From: a virus
IMG/VR virus record: IMGVR_UViG_3300046542_000187
Coordinates: 1 to 41,305 of that record
Direction: 5' to 3' (one strand)
Length of the DNA stretch: 41,305 nt
Under the pieces are notes generated by a model that was not told where the DNA came from, did not search any database, and saw only the letters and a program-made list of their open reading frames with translations. Positions 15,551-23,432 of the stretch are shown here, one piece after another (position 1 is the stretch's first letter; the number at the start of each line of letters is the position of its first letter). The position numbers and the translations under genes are program-made.

Positions 15551-17810
15551 TCGGCGCCTCTTTGGTGGCTGCACTTGCTTGCGCGTTGCTCATGCTGGTG
15601 TGGGCCTGGATCTGTGCGACGAGGACTTTGGTCTCGTTGTCCTGCATGGTCTTCCACTGGTCGAACTCAATCTGCATGCGCAGTTGCTCGGTCTTCTGCT
15701 GCTCTTTGAGAGCATCCAGTTCGGCCTGCTGCTGACTCATGAGGGTCTTCTGATCGGCCTCGACCTGCTGGCGATTCGCGTCGACCTGGGCCTGCATCTG
15801 CATGCGAGCCGTTTCGAGCTGCAACTCGTGGTCGCGCTTGGCTTGGTCCAGCTGGGCCTGATGCTGCAGCTCCATCTGCTTGATCTGGGCCGTGGATTGG
15901 ATCTTGGCCTGCTCGACCTGCATCTGCGCCTGGGCCTTCATCTGCTCAGGGTCGGGCTTGTCCTTCTGCGGGTTCTTCGCTGGGTCGGTGAAGAACTTGT
16001 CGGCGTTCTTGAACCCGAGCTGCTTCGCCATCTCGGAAGCTGAGTGGTAGATGTTTTCCGGAGTCGCAATGCCGATCTGCATGCCTTGGGCCTGAGCGGC
16101 GCCAAGCAACTGCAGGTGCTGCAGCTTCTGGTCCTTGTTGCCCATGCCAATCCCGACGTTGATGCACACGTCGAACTGGTTGCTCCACTCGCGCGGATCG
16201 ATCGGCACCCAGCCGCCGGTGAGCTTCACCACCTGCTCTTTCTGCTGGTACTGGCAGACAAGCTTGAGGATCTGCTTGAACAGGTCCACGTAGCCTTCGG
16301 AGAAGTTCCGGGCAATCAGGTCAAGGCGCATGTCAGCGCGGTTGGTCAGCACGTTCACACCCGTTGCGGTGTCATTCAGCGCGCCCTGGTCATTGCCTTG
16401 GCTGTAGCGCGTCCAACCGGTCTTGTTCTCCAGGTCCTGCTGCATGTATTCCATCATCTGGAATGCATTACCGATGTCTGGTGCGCCCTGGTCGAGACGG
16501 CCAGCCATCCCGGGCTGTTTGACCCTCACGACGCCACCCGGGCGCGAGGTCAGCAGGTCGTCAAGGTTGACCTGCCCTTCCACCGCGAAGTACCGACCAT
16601 TGACGGCCAGGTACATGTTGTCGAGCTGAGCACGCAGGATGCTAGTCTTGGTGCGCTGGCTTTCCATGGCCAGATCGGCGATGGACAGGCCAAAGAACTG
16701 GTGCGGCAGCGGAACAGGTGTGATCGACACGAACGGGATGCAGTCGACCGGCTCGTTGTCCAGCAGCGTGTTGCCGGCCATGGTGACCTTGCGCAGTTCG
16801 GCAATGCCGTCGCCGTCGTAGTCACAGCGCATGTAGGCCTCAAGCACCCACACGTTGTTCTGGCTGTCATCGTTCGACGCATCGTTGTCGATGTAGGCGT
16901 TCTCGTCGTTCCAGCTGATGCGCTGGATGCGTTCCGAGTTCATCGCCTGGCCCGAGTCTTCAGACCCGAGGTCGTCGACGTTCTTGTAGCCCATGGATTT
17001 CAGTTCGGACTTGGTCCGCTGCACCCGGTGAGCGACAAACTTGGCCGTCTCGATGTCCTTGGCGTTGCGTGCGATCAGGAACTCTTCAGGCGGCACGTTC
17101 TCAATGCACACCTTGCCATCGGTCTTGGTGCGCTTGCAGACGATGTCGTAGACCAGCTTTGGCGGCTGGGCCTCGATCTGCTGGATTTGCTGCATGACCT
17201 GCGGCGCGCTTTGAGGCTGGGCCTGGGCCTGCTGGATCAGTTGAGCGATCGCCTGCTGACGCATTTGAGCGTCTTCCTCGTCTACAGACGTGGAGTGCTC
17301 GGTGATTTCGATCTCGTCGTCTTCCATCAACTGGGCCAGCTCGACTTCAGACATGCCGCGGTATTCCTCGCGGGTCTCTTCGTGCCGGGTGTCCCACCAG
17401 ACCTTGACGATGCCGTTCTTCTGCAGCAGCGCATCCTTCATCCAGGTGTAAGCGATGCGGTGGCCGTTGTTCTTCTTGTAGAACAGGTAGTTAACGTACT
17501 CGGTCGCCTGCTGCGCCTTCTTCTCGTCATCCGGTTTGGTCGGCTCGAACTCGGCCACCGTGTCGGAGCCGACGAAGGTCACCATGAGCTGAGGCAGCAT
17601 GGCCTCAATGGTGTCGCGCACGTCGGTAGAGACCACTGACGAGCGCCCATCAACCTCAGGGGGCGACAGATCACCCACCGGCATGCCGAGGTAGTAGTAC
17701 ATCGACTTCTGGCGCGCCTGGCTCAGCTTGGACGATGAATACCCAAGCGACTGGCGCATCTCGGCCCCGACCAGGGCTTTGAGTTCGTCCTCGGTCAGAC
17801 CCTTAGTCAT
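15537..17810 (-). CDS. portal protein, P22-like
   Basis: This 757-residue protein is close in size to P22 portal (725). It forms the dodecameric DNA channel at one capsid vertex. Its N terminus (Tyr-Tyr-Tyr-Leu-Gly followed by Ser-Val-Val-Ser-Thr-Asp-Val-Arg-Asp) and the Thr-Arg-Tyr-Ser-Gln-Gly-Asn segment near residue 460 are typical. The last 160 residues are a Gln/Met/Lys/Glu-rich coiled coil, comparable to the barrel helix of P22 portal. It lies 9 bases after terL. The window's longest shadow frame (16044-17639, plus strand) is antisense to it. Confidence 0.92.
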   Translation of the reverse strand: MTKGLTEDELKALVGAEMRQSLGYSSSKLSQARQKSMYYYLGMPVGDLSPPEVDGRSSVVSTDVRDTIEAMLPQLMVTFVGSDTVAEFEPTKPDDEKKAQQATEYVNYLFYKKNNGHRIAYTWMKDALLQKNGIVKVWWDTRHEETREEYRGMSEVELAQLMEDDEIEITEHSTSVDEEDAQMRQQAIAQLIQQAQAQPQSAPQVMQQIQQIEAQPPKLVYDIVCKRTKTDGKVCIENVPPEEFLIARNAKDIETAKFVAHRVQRTKSELKSMGYKNVDDLGSEDSGQAMNSERIQRISWNDENAYIDNDASNDDSQNNVWVLEAYMRCDYDGDGIAELRKVTMAGNTLLDNEPVDCIPFVSITPVPLPHQFFGLSIADLAMESQRTKTSILRAQLDNMYLAVNGRYFAVEGQVNLDDLLTSRPGGVVRVKQPGMAGRLDQGAPDIGNAFQMMEYMQQDLENKTGWTRYSQGNDQGALNDTATGVNVLTNRADMRLDLIARNFSEGYVDLFKQILKLVCQYQQKEQVVKLTGGWVPIDPREWSNQFDVCINVGIGMGNKDQKLQHLQLLGAAQAQGMQIGIATPENIYHSASEMAKQLGFKNADKFFTDPAKNPQKDKPDPEQMKAQAQMQVEQAKIQSTAQIKQMELQHQAQLDQAKRDHELQLETARMQMQAQVDANRQQVEADQKTLMSQQQAELDALKEQQKTEQLRMQIEFDQWKTMQDNETKVLVAQIQAHTSMSNAQASAATKEAPNGNA

Positions 17811-17819
17811 TTCGTGCCC

Positions 17820-19079
17820 TTATGCGTTGTTGAGCTTGCGATAGTTGAGCTGGCCGCCCCACTCATCGTTGCTGAGCTGGTCGGCGACAATGGCGAGGTA
17901 GCGCATCACGTCAGCCCCGTGGCTGTACTCGTCATGCAGCGGTGCGCCTGGCTCGTTGGTCTGCTGATTGATCTGCCGGCGGTAGCGCTTCAAGCACTCC
18001 ACCAGACGGCCCGTGCGGTCACGGTTGAAATAGGTGCGAGGGAAGACCTCGCGGACTCGGTTGATACCGGTCTCGACGTGCATGTTCGGCACTGGCATGA
18101 CAGTCCAGCCCAGCTGACCCATCACTTCGGCGTCCGACTTGCCGCTCTGGTGCCGCTTGGCGTACCCGTCGTGAGGCAGGTAGACGTTGCCCCAGTTGAT
18201 CGGCTGCCCGTCCAGCGTCAGGCCCTTGAGCTCGGCGCTGTACTCGGCCAGCGTGCGCTGATGGCCTTCGATGTAGTGAACGATGCGGATCTCACCGGCC
18301 ATCTTCTGCGCCAGGATGATCGTCATCGCGTCATTCCAGCCCAGGTCGAAGATGACGTGTGTCTTCAGTAGACCGTCGTGCGGCACATTGGCAATGCGCG
18401 ACTCAGCCTGGCTCATCTGCTCGAAGTAGATGGCGCCTTCAACTGCTGGCATGCATTTGCCTTCCCAGATGTGAGCGTATTGCTCGGGCTTCATAGTTGC
18501 CTGTGCGTGCTGGCGTTCTTGCTCAAGCACTGCCGGGAACCATGGGTTGTCGTTGTAGTTCATCAGCACTGACACGCAGTCAGGCGGCGGATGAATCACG
18601 AAACGCTGGTGCGTCTCGTCGGATTCAAGCTGTGGGTTGTACGTTGCCCAGATCTCAGATCCAGGCTTACGAATGGTTGGGAGCAATACGTCCCAACTCT
18701 TCTTGACTACTGCGTGCGCCTCTTCAACCCACACGATGTCGACGCCCTCATAGGACTTGATCGAATCAACTGTGTGTTGTTGCAGGCCGGCGAAACTGAA
18801 CTCTGTGCCGTTCCTGCCCTTGATGTAGGCCTGCTGGACGTCGTAGAACGAACTCAGGCCCAAGGCAGCGATCTGGTCGGAAAGCAGCTTGTGCACCGAA
18901 TCAGCGATGCTCTTCTGGATCTCCCGTGCGCAAAGGATACGCATCGGCTTCTGAGCGCCTTGGAGCAACAGGCCGCGCCCATAACCCCACGACTTACCAC
19001 TCCCCCGGCCCCCGTATGCCACCTTGTGCCGGTGCGGCTCGAACAGGAACGCGAGCTTGTCGGGGAACTCAATTGCCAT
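17820..19079 (-). CDS. terL: terminase large subunit
   Basis: This 419-residue packaging motor and nuclease is of the PBSX/Terminase_3 type. The ATPase has Walker A Gly-Gly-Arg-Gly-Ser-Gly-Lys-Ser (23-30), Walker B Ile-Val-Trp-Val-Glu-Glu (115-120) and a coupling motif Ala-Thr-Tyr-Asn-Pro (145-149). The RNase H-like nuclease has Asp245 and Asp250 (Phe-Asp-Leu-Gly-Trp-Asn-Asp), Asp304 (Leu-Pro-His-Asp-Gly) and a late Asp in Ser-His-Gly-Ala-Asp. It overlaps terS by 11 bases. With a P22-like portal, headful packaging is likely, consistent with a circular assembly. Confidence 0.95.
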   Translation of the reverse strand: MAIEFPDKLAFLFEPHRHKVAYGGRGSGKSWGYGRGLLLQGAQKPMRILCAREIQKSIADSVHKLLSDQIAALGLSSFYDVQQAYIKGRNGTEFSFAGLQQHTVDSIKSYEGVDIVWVEEAHAVVKKSWDVLLPTIRKPGSEIWATYNPQLESDETHQRFVIHPPPDCVSVLMNYNDNPWFPAVLEQERQHAQATMKPEQYAHIWEGKCMPAVEGAIYFEQMSQAESRIANVPHDGLLKTHVIFDLGWNDAMTIILAQKMAGEIRIVHYIEGHQRTLAEYSAELKGLTLDGQPINWGNVYLPHDGYAKRHQSGKSDAEVMGQLGWTVMPVPNMHVETGINRVREVFPRTYFNRDRTGRLVECLKRYRRQINQQTNEPGAPLHDEYSHGADVMRYLAIVADQLSNDEWGGQLNYRKLNNA

Positions 19080-19701
19080 TGGATGGCTTGACGAAGCTGA
19101 CGGTCAGGCTGGCGGCGGCAGGATCGACGTCACCAGCGCTCTCCAAGTCGTAGGCTTGCCGCTCAAGGAGGACCAAAGTCTTCAGCGTCTCAGAGAGCTC
19201 TTTCATTGTCTTGGTTCGGCCAGACAGACTGATCACCTTGCCGTACAGCTCATTGCGGCGATCAAAACCCTTGTCATCTGGGTCACGCATCAACTCTCCG
19301 AGCTCTTCAAACAGCTCGCGGTTGTCGGTCAGTCCTTCCAGTTCATCCAACAGCTTGTTGGCCAGGCGCCGTGAGCGCCCAATGTCAGACCGGTGGGCCA
19401 TTCGCACATTGGCTACGATCAGCGCGCTGTCTAGAACAATCTCCGCATCGCGTTTTGTGGTTACGGCTGAAACCTTGCCTGTAACCATGGCTTCCATAAC
19501 CATGGAATCGGCCTTGGCTTTGACCTTCGCGCCAAGATCTCGTGGCACACCAAGCTTCTTGAAATGCTTGATGATGGCGGCGTGAGAAACCTTTACACCG
19601 GTTTCTGCTGTGTACTCGAACGCAAGCTGCGATGGGCTTTTAATACCTGCCCGCCAGGCCGGTTCAATGCGCTCGTAGTCAATCTTCTTAGGCGCGGCCA
19701 T
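19069..19701 (-). CDS. terS: terminase small subunit
   Basis: This 210-residue protein should recognise the packaging site and load TerL. The N terminus is a helix-turn-helix-like region: Arg-Ala-Gly-Ile-Lys-Ser-Pro-Ser-Gln-Leu-Ala, and Val-Ser-His-Ala-Ala-Ile-Ile-Lys-His-Phe-Lys-Lys-Leu-Gly-Val. The middle and end are helical and charged for oligomerisation. Overlap with terL and size support the call. A pac site would be expected in or near this gene but cannot be read from one genome. Confidence 0.88.
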   Translation of the reverse strand: MAAPKKIDYERIEPAWRAGIKSPSQLAFEYTAETGVKVSHAAIIKHFKKLGVPRDLGAKVKAKADSMVMEAMVTGKVSAVTTKRDAEIVLDSALIVANVRMAHRSDIGRSRRLANKLLDELEGLTDNRELFEELGELMRDPDDKGFDRRNELYGKVISLSGRTKTMKELSETLKTLVLLERQAYDLESAGDVDPAAASLTVSFVKPSNGN

Positions 19702-20212
19702 CTTGCACCTCGCCCCTCATGACTCTCCGCACAGCTTCACTGTTTGCCATCAGCAGGCCTAGCTCTGGCCATGGTAGGGCAATGACCCCAGCAGCCTCGC
19801 AGGCTGATTCAATCACAGCATCGGTCTCAAGTGATCCTGGCGACGTCCAGAGCAGGCATTTCCTGACCTTTGTCAGCGTGCCCTTCGCCATAGCCAGCTG
19901 ACAGGCATACAACGCAACCTGGCCTATCCCTGCAACGACATGGCCATAGCCCTTGGTGCCATCCTTTACCTCGATGACGCTGGCAGACCCGTCTACGTGA
20001 AAAACAACTAGGTCGGCCCTACCATACCTAAATACGAACTCGCAAATAATGGTGTCATGCACGCCCATAGGAATGCGGTCTTCGTAGTTTCCCGTCTGAA
20101 ACGACTCGACAAATAGGCGGACTACGTCACTCTCCAAGCCGTGAATCGGTTCTGACTCCATGATCCTGGTACGCTCTTGACGCATCAGCTCCTGAGCGGA
20201 TTCAGTCAGCAT
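19688..20212 (-). CDS. PD-(D/E)XK nuclease-like protein upstream of terminase
   Basis: This 174-residue protein has the core of the restriction-endonuclease-like fold: Gly-Arg-Ala-Asp67-Leu-Val-Val, then Ser-Val-Ile-Glu81-Val-Lys83, and helix motif Gly-Gln98-X-X-Leu-Tyr-Ala. These match the D-(E)XK metal site and the Q-X-X-X-Y helix seen in many nucleases and resolvases. Glu27 in the first helix could be the extra acidic residue. GAAGGAAG precedes ATG 20212. It is the first gene of the packaging block and overlaps terS by 14 bases. A role in processing replicated DNA for packaging or degrading host DNA is inference; a defence or counter-defence nuclease is also possible. Confidence 0.7.
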   Translation of the reverse strand: MLTESAQELMRQERTRIMESEPIHGLESDVVRLFVESFQTGNYEDRIPMGVHDTIICEFVFRYGRADLVVFHVDGSASVIEVKDGTKGYGHVVAGIGQVALYACQLAMAKGTLTKVRKCLLWTSPGSLETDAVIESACEAAGVIALPWPELGLLMANSEAVRRVMRGEVQDGRA

Positions 20213-20227
20213 GTGGACTTCCTTCAG

Positions 20228-20386
20228 TTATTCGATCTCGCGGTAGCGAGTGGCTTGCTTGACCTGGGCGCGGATGACGTCTTGGTCAACCTCAAGGCCT
20301 GCCATGTAGGCGAATGCGTAGACTGCTCGAACGTAGGTGCGGAACCACCAGGGGAGGTAAGCGCGCACCTTGATCTGGCGAGTCAT
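20228..20386 (-). CDS. 52-residue basic/aromatic phage protein
   Basis: A short frame encodes Met-Thr-Arg-Gln-Ile-Lys-Val-Arg, then an aromatic helix (Leu-Pro-Trp-Trp-Phe-Arg-Thr-Tyr-Val-Arg) and Ala-Tyr-Met-Ala-Gly-Leu-Glu, and ends at TAA 20228-20230. Codons look like those of neighbours and GAGG precedes the start. The preceding gene stops 6 bases before. The central segment may lie on or in the membrane, and it follows the two holin-like genes, so a lysis accessory role is possible. Confidence 0.65.
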   Translation of the reverse strand: MTRQIKVRAYLPWWFRTYVRAVYAFAYMAGLEVDQDVIRAQVKQATRYREIE

Positions 20387-20391
20387 GTCAT

Positions 20392-20760
20392 TCAGGCCTC
20401 ATCATTGCGCCATGCCTGCATAGCCTTGATGACATCTTGTATTGGCTTGTCGACATAATCGTCGTAGCTACCATCTGGCTTCGCCCCAGGCACTGCATTC
20501 AGAGCAGTAATAACTGAGTCAATCTGTTCCGAGGTCACAATTTGACCGCTGGCGGCTGGTAGGCCGGAAGGCTGTTGAATGATGCGGCCGAGGATCACGG
20601 CAGCGCCCAGCAGGGAGTTGACTGTGGCGAACACGCCAGGAGACACGACACCTTGCAGCGCCGGCCAGTAGGTGGCGGCAGCATTCAACACAACCAGGAT
20701 GGCGGCGATCTGTACGCTGTACAGCTTCCAGAGCTGAGTCCACTGGGGAATGAGGTTCAT
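20392..20760 (-). CDS. holin-like membrane protein
   Basis: This 122-residue protein has a short basic/aromatic lead (Pro-Gln-Trp-Thr-Gln-Leu-Trp-Lys). Two predicted membrane helices follow (about residues 15-34, and 43-61 ending Gly-Arg-Ile-Ile), then a soluble acidic tail from residue 62. Pseudomonas phages carry similar proteins (DUF7940-type) thought to be holins. It would form the inner-membrane hole that releases the GH19 endolysin encoded 18 kb downstream in the same transcript. The adjacent gene is a second holin candidate; which one acts as holin or antiholin cannot be told here. Confidence 0.72.
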   Translation of the reverse strand: MNLIPQWTQLWKLYSVQIAAILVVLNAAATYWPALQGVVSPGVFATVNSLLGAAVILGRIIQQPSGLPAASGQIVTSEQIDSVITALNAVPGAKPDGSYDDYVDKPIQDVIKAMQAWRNDEA

Positions 20761-20772
20761 GTGCGCTCCGAA

Positions 20773-21186
20773 TTACTGCGAGTTGATGGTGCCGGTGATC
20801 GTCTTCTTCAGATCCGTCAGCTCTGTGGCGAGCTCGGCAAGATCCTTGTCTTTGCGCTTCTCGGCCCACTTGAACCATGCGCGGACCAATACCCATGCAG
20901 GAAGGCCACAGACGAAGATGATGCCGCCGATCGCAATCAGTCCGATGTCGTCATGAGCCCAGACGCCCAGATCGAACCAGCGCACCACGAAGGCGCCGCC
21001 GCAGATGCTGGAGACTGTAGTGCTGATCATTGCGACGACGAACTCACGCACGGTCTTGGGCAGCGTCATAGCCATCACGACGATTGCCGCGAGGACAGCC
21101 ACGAATCCAAAGGCCCCGAGCTTGTAGAGCGCGATACCACCAAATGCGGTCAACGGTCCGGGCTCTGACATGGCTTGCGATCTCAT
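20773..21186 (-). CDS. second holin-like membrane protein (LydA-type candidate)
   Basis: This 137-residue protein has three likely membrane segments: Ala-Phe-Gly-Phe-Val-Ala-Val-Leu-Ala-Ala-Ile-Val; the Ile-Ser-Thr-Thr-Val-Ser-Ser-Ile-Cys-Gly-Gly stretch; and Ile-Gly-Leu-Ile-Ala-Ile-Gly-Gly-Ile-Ile-Phe-Val. A highly charged Lys/Glu/Asp C-terminal tail follows. This topology and the charged end fit phage holins. ATG 21186 has CGAGG six bases before it; the longer frame to 21279 has no support and crosses a terminator. It is the first gene after the terminator at 21219-21246, so it should be expressed only with Q. Confidence 0.7.
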   Translation of the reverse strand: MRSQAMSEPGPLTAFGGIALYKLGAFGFVAVLAAIVVMAMTLPKTVREFVVAMISTTVSSICGGAFVVRWFDLGVWAHDDIGLIAIGGIIFVCGLPAWVLVRAWFKWAEKRKDKDLAELATELTDLKKTITGTINSQ

Positions 21187-21218
21187 AAGCGCCTCGTTGG
21201 TCTCGGCGGTTGGGGAAT

Positions 21219-21246
21219 TAAAAAGGCGCCAGTGTGAGGCGCCAAA
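21219..21246 (-). terminator. intrinsic terminator before the holin genes
   Basis: On the minus strand GGCGCC, a seven-base loop and GGCGCC are followed by TTTTTAA. It is the second strong terminator between the late promoter and the lysis/packaging genes. Confidence 0.78.
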
Positions 21247-21275
21247 ACCGCTGGGGAGCGGTATCAGGGGGGAAA

Positions 21276-21446
21276 TCAAACGAACTTGACGGTTTCGGAG
21301 CTCTTGACCGCCTGGGCGAGCAGGTTCTCGGCGGCCTTGGCGAACTTCATAGCCAAGTCATCCAGGCTGCCACCCTGCAACTGCGCGGCCGTATCAGCCA
21401 GGCAGCGCGACAGCTCAAGCAGCTTTTCGTCGACGGTGATGGTCAT
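21276..21446 (-). CDS. 56-residue helical protein, first gene of the late transcript
   Basis: The frame from ATG 21446 (TGGAG seven bases upstream) encodes a short amphipathic helical protein: Val-Asp-Glu-Lys-Leu-Leu-Glu-Leu-Ser-Arg-Cys-Leu, then Leu-Ala-Met-Lys-Phe-Ala-Lys-Ala-Ala. The longer open frame to 21539 includes the terminator hairpin and is not favoured. It lies between two terminators, in the place of lambda's first late genes. Function unknown. Confidence 0.6.
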   Translation of the reverse strand: MTITVDEKLLELSRCLADTAAQLQGGSLDDLAMKFAKAAENLLAQAVKSSETVKFV

Positions 21447-21462
21447 CGGGACTCCAGAAACG

Positions 21463-21513
21463 AAAAAGCCCCGCACGATGGCGAGGCTTTGGAATTTGTC
21501 CCGCATGTGCGGG
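21463..21513 (-). terminator. tR'-like terminator with a preceding hairpin
   Basis: On the minus strand a first hairpin (CCCGC-ACAT-GCGGG, 21513-21500) is followed by a terminator (GCCTCGC, six-base loop, GCGGGGC, then TTTTT; 21487-21463). The segment 21517-21507 can also pair with the 3' arm of the terminator, with one bulged base, so two exclusive folds are possible. It lies about 240 nt after a likely late promoter, like lambda tR'. Confidence 0.75.
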
Positions 21514-21751
21514 CTTTCGGCGTTGGTTGATCGTGCCACTTAGCTGCTCGTGGCTACCAAACGTCCGCTTACGGCGGCGAGTCAAAGAGCTGGCGCAGAT
21601 GGCTGCTACGTGCGACTTAGTCCGGGCCCTCCTGGAAGGTTCAGTACCGGATACCCATTACCAAGACCAGTTTCGTCTGCTTCGAAGCGGTAAAACCGCA
21701 TCTTTTGGCAATATGCCAGACCTGAGTTAACACGTCAAGCTGGTTGACCTA
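21514..21751 (-). promoter_or_regulatory. late promoter (pR'-like) and untranslated late leader
   Basis: This gap has no convincing gene. On the minus strand TTGACG (21738-21733), 17 bases, then CATATT (21715-21710) forms a sigma-70-type promoter directly downstream of Q. The transcript would run about 240 nt to the terminator at 21463, comparable with lambda 6S RNA. A plus-strand frame at 21527-21730 lacks support. The Q-binding site is not recognisable by eye. Confidence 0.6.
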
Positions 21752-22111
21752 TTACGCTGCCAAACTTATTTCAAGGCATCCCTCGATGTAGGCGTGGCCA
21801 GAAATAATCAGCTCGCGCACCTTCAGCCTGGCCAGCCCCAGCTCCTTTCCTACATCAGCCATGGTCTTGTCAAAGCCGCGGTAATAGGAGCAGATGCAGC
21901 TGGCCATGTCCGGATTCTTCCGAGCCATGCGCGCTACGAACCGGTCAACCATCATTGCTTCCTCGTCGGTGATGTTCGCCGCCGGGCAACTGTCCATCTG
22001 CTCCACGTTATCGCGCATCAGCACGTACGACGGCGAGGTGCAGCGTGGAACCCCCACTTGTTGACGGCTCCATCTTCCCCATTGCGTCAACAGATCTTCG
22101 GCGTCTCTCAT
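21752..22111 (-). CDS. Q: antitermination protein Q-like
   Basis: This 119-residue protein resembles the Phage_antitermQ group. An N-terminal Leu-Leu-Thr-Gln-Trp-Gly-Arg-Trp-Ser-Arg and Ser-Pro-Ser-Tyr-Val-Leu-Met-Arg-Asp-Asn segment is followed by Ile-Thr-Asp-Glu-Glu-Ala. A sigma-region-4-like helix-turn-helix comes next (Thr-Met-Ala-Asp-Val-Gly-Lys-Glu-Leu-Gly-Leu-Ala-Arg). It should load on RNA polymerase at the adjacent late promoter and let it pass terminators at 21463, 21219, 13241 and 4111. It is the last gene of the early leftward operon and overlaps the metallophosphoesterase stop by ATGA. Confidence 0.82.
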   Translation of the reverse strand: MRDAEDLLTQWGRWSRQQVGVPRCTSPSYVLMRDNVEQMDSCPAANITDEEAMMVDRFVARMARKNPDMASCICSYYRGFDKTMADVGKELGLARLKVRELIISGHAYIEGCLEISLAA

Positions 22112-23247
22112 GCTGCCCCCGCTTTCAACATGTCGGAATTGATGGTTAGGCGCCCTACCTCGCCGTACAGTTTGTGGTAGGTGATGACCTTGGCGTCACG
22201 GCCACTGATCCATCCGCCGCGGCTTGCATAGGCATCAGGAGCTGCCAGGGTGCGGTGCTGCTCGACGATCATCAGGTTGTTTTCCTTGATGTCGACGTGG
22301 TGCAGGTGGCCCAGGTGCGCGTAGCTGTGTTGGGTGCGGCCGAAGACATCACGGAACTTGGCCACGAAGACATCCGACACCGCCGCCGGCTTCTTCTTGT
22401 GCCCGTGGTGGAAGAACAGGCTGGTCTGGCCGTGCTCGACGCAGTAGTACGGGTCAGGGCTGCGGTCGACGGTGATGCGTGGCTCGTTCTCGTAAATTGC
22501 CGAGAACCATTCGCGCAGCCAGATCGAGCTGGCAGTGTCGTGGTTACCCTCGGCCATCAGGACGTGCACGCGCTGGTGCTTGGTGAGCAGCATCTCGACG
22601 ACACGGCGGGTTACCCGGATCGCCACACGCACCAGCTTCTGGAATCGGGTGTCAGCGTCGAGCAGGTGCTTGCTGGCCGGGGTTACGGCGTCGAGGCCAT
22701 CCCAATGCAGATAGTCCCCGAGTTGCGCAAACACGCCGATCTCGGCGTCAGGCGCCATCCGGATTGCCGCGGCGAACCAGGCAACCAACTGCTGCTCAGC
22801 AATGGACAGGTCGTAGTCGGCTCCCGTTTCCTCATGCCAGGACAATAGGCCAAGGTGGTAATCCGTGACGACGTAGCAGTTCAGCAGGTCGCTGTTACAG
22901 GCCGCCGGCGCCGGAGTAAAGGCCATACGCGGCAGGTCCTCGCCCATGGCCTCGATCGCAGCCTGCATCAGCTCGCGCTGTCGCTCATGGTCGATGCTGG
23001 ATTTCACCCACTGCAGCACCGGAGCCGCCACGCCTTCCTTGTACAGGCTCGAGGTGCCGCGCAGGCGGAACCCGTCCGGTACCAGGTGCGTCATGTCGTG
23101 CTCTGGGCTCCAGCCTTTGCGGATCATGCGGGCCTTGCGCTTCTGGAGGCTTCGAAGGTGCACGCCGAGATACTTGGCTGCCTCCGTCATGGTCATCGTC
23201 TTGAGTGCTTCGACGACCTGCTCGTCCGTGACTTTGCGTTCGGCCAT
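22108..23247 (-). CDS. metallophosphoesterase with N-terminal helix-turn-helix
   Basis: This 379-residue protein has two parts. Residues about 1-45 form a DNA-binding helix-turn-helix (Met-Thr-Glu-Ala-Ala-Lys-Tyr-Leu-Gly-Val-His-Leu-Arg-Ser-Leu-Gln). Residues about 120-340 carry the calcineurin-like metal site: Asp129-X-His131, Gly-Asp178, Gly-Asn-His-Asp (234-237), His-Gly-His (281-283) and Gly-His-Leu-His-His (313-317). The motif set looks complete, so it should be an active two-metal phosphoesterase or nuclease. Similar proteins occur in early operons of Pseudomonas and other temperate phages. The substrate is unknown; the DNA-binding domain suggests a nucleic acid. Confidence 0.85.
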   Translation of the reverse strand: MAERKVTDEQVVEALKTMTMTEAAKYLGVHLRSLQKRKARMIRKGWSPEHDMTHLVPDGFRLRGTSSLYKEGVAAPVLQWVKSSIDHERQRELMQAAIEAMGEDLPRMAFTPAPAACNSDLLNCYVVTDYHLGLLSWHEETGADYDLSIAEQQLVAWFAAAIRMAPDAEIGVFAQLGDYLHWDGLDAVTPASKHLLDADTRFQKLVRVAIRVTRRVVEMLLTKHQRVHVLMAEGNHDTASSIWLREWFSAIYENEPRITVDRSPDPYYCVEHGQTSLFFHHGHKKKPAAVSDVFVAKFRDVFGRTQHSYAHLGHLHHVDIKENNLMIVEQHRTLAAPDAYASRGGWISGRDAKVITYHKLYGEVGRLTINSDMLKAGAA

Positions 23248-23432
23248 TACTTGTCTCCCGCGAGCACTTCGGCCTTTGAGGGCTCGATTACAGGCTGCGC
23301 CTTGTCCAGATCAATCATTGCGAAAGCCTCTTCGATAGTCGGCAGCATGAACGCTGGGAATTTCTCGCCTGGGCGGTAGACGTGGAAGCGATTGGTCTCG
23401 CCTGCAGTGTTTTTGATCAGGTATCCGCTCAT
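23247..23432 (-). CDS. 61-residue early protein, unknown
   Basis: This short acidic protein has Tyr-Arg-Pro-Gly-Glu-Lys-Phe-Pro-Ala-Phe-Met and a helical Glu-Glu-Ala-Phe-Ala-Met-Ile-Asp segment. It shares a TAATG junction with the metallophosphoesterase and an ATGA junction with the previous gene, so it is translated as part of the chain. No function can be assigned. Confidence 0.65.
   Translation of the reverse strand: MSGYLIKNTAGETNRFHVYRPGEKFPAFMLPTIEEAFAMIDLDKAQPVIEPSKAEVLAGDK

Noticed and set aside
16044-17639. 531-codon plus-strand open frame
   Set aside because: It is antisense to the portal gene. Its composition (Val/Leu/His/Asp-rich, no domains) is that of a shadow frame in high-GC DNA.
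21527-21730. 67-codon plus-strand frame after Q
   Set aside because: No ribosome site; the region is better explained as the late promoter and leader.
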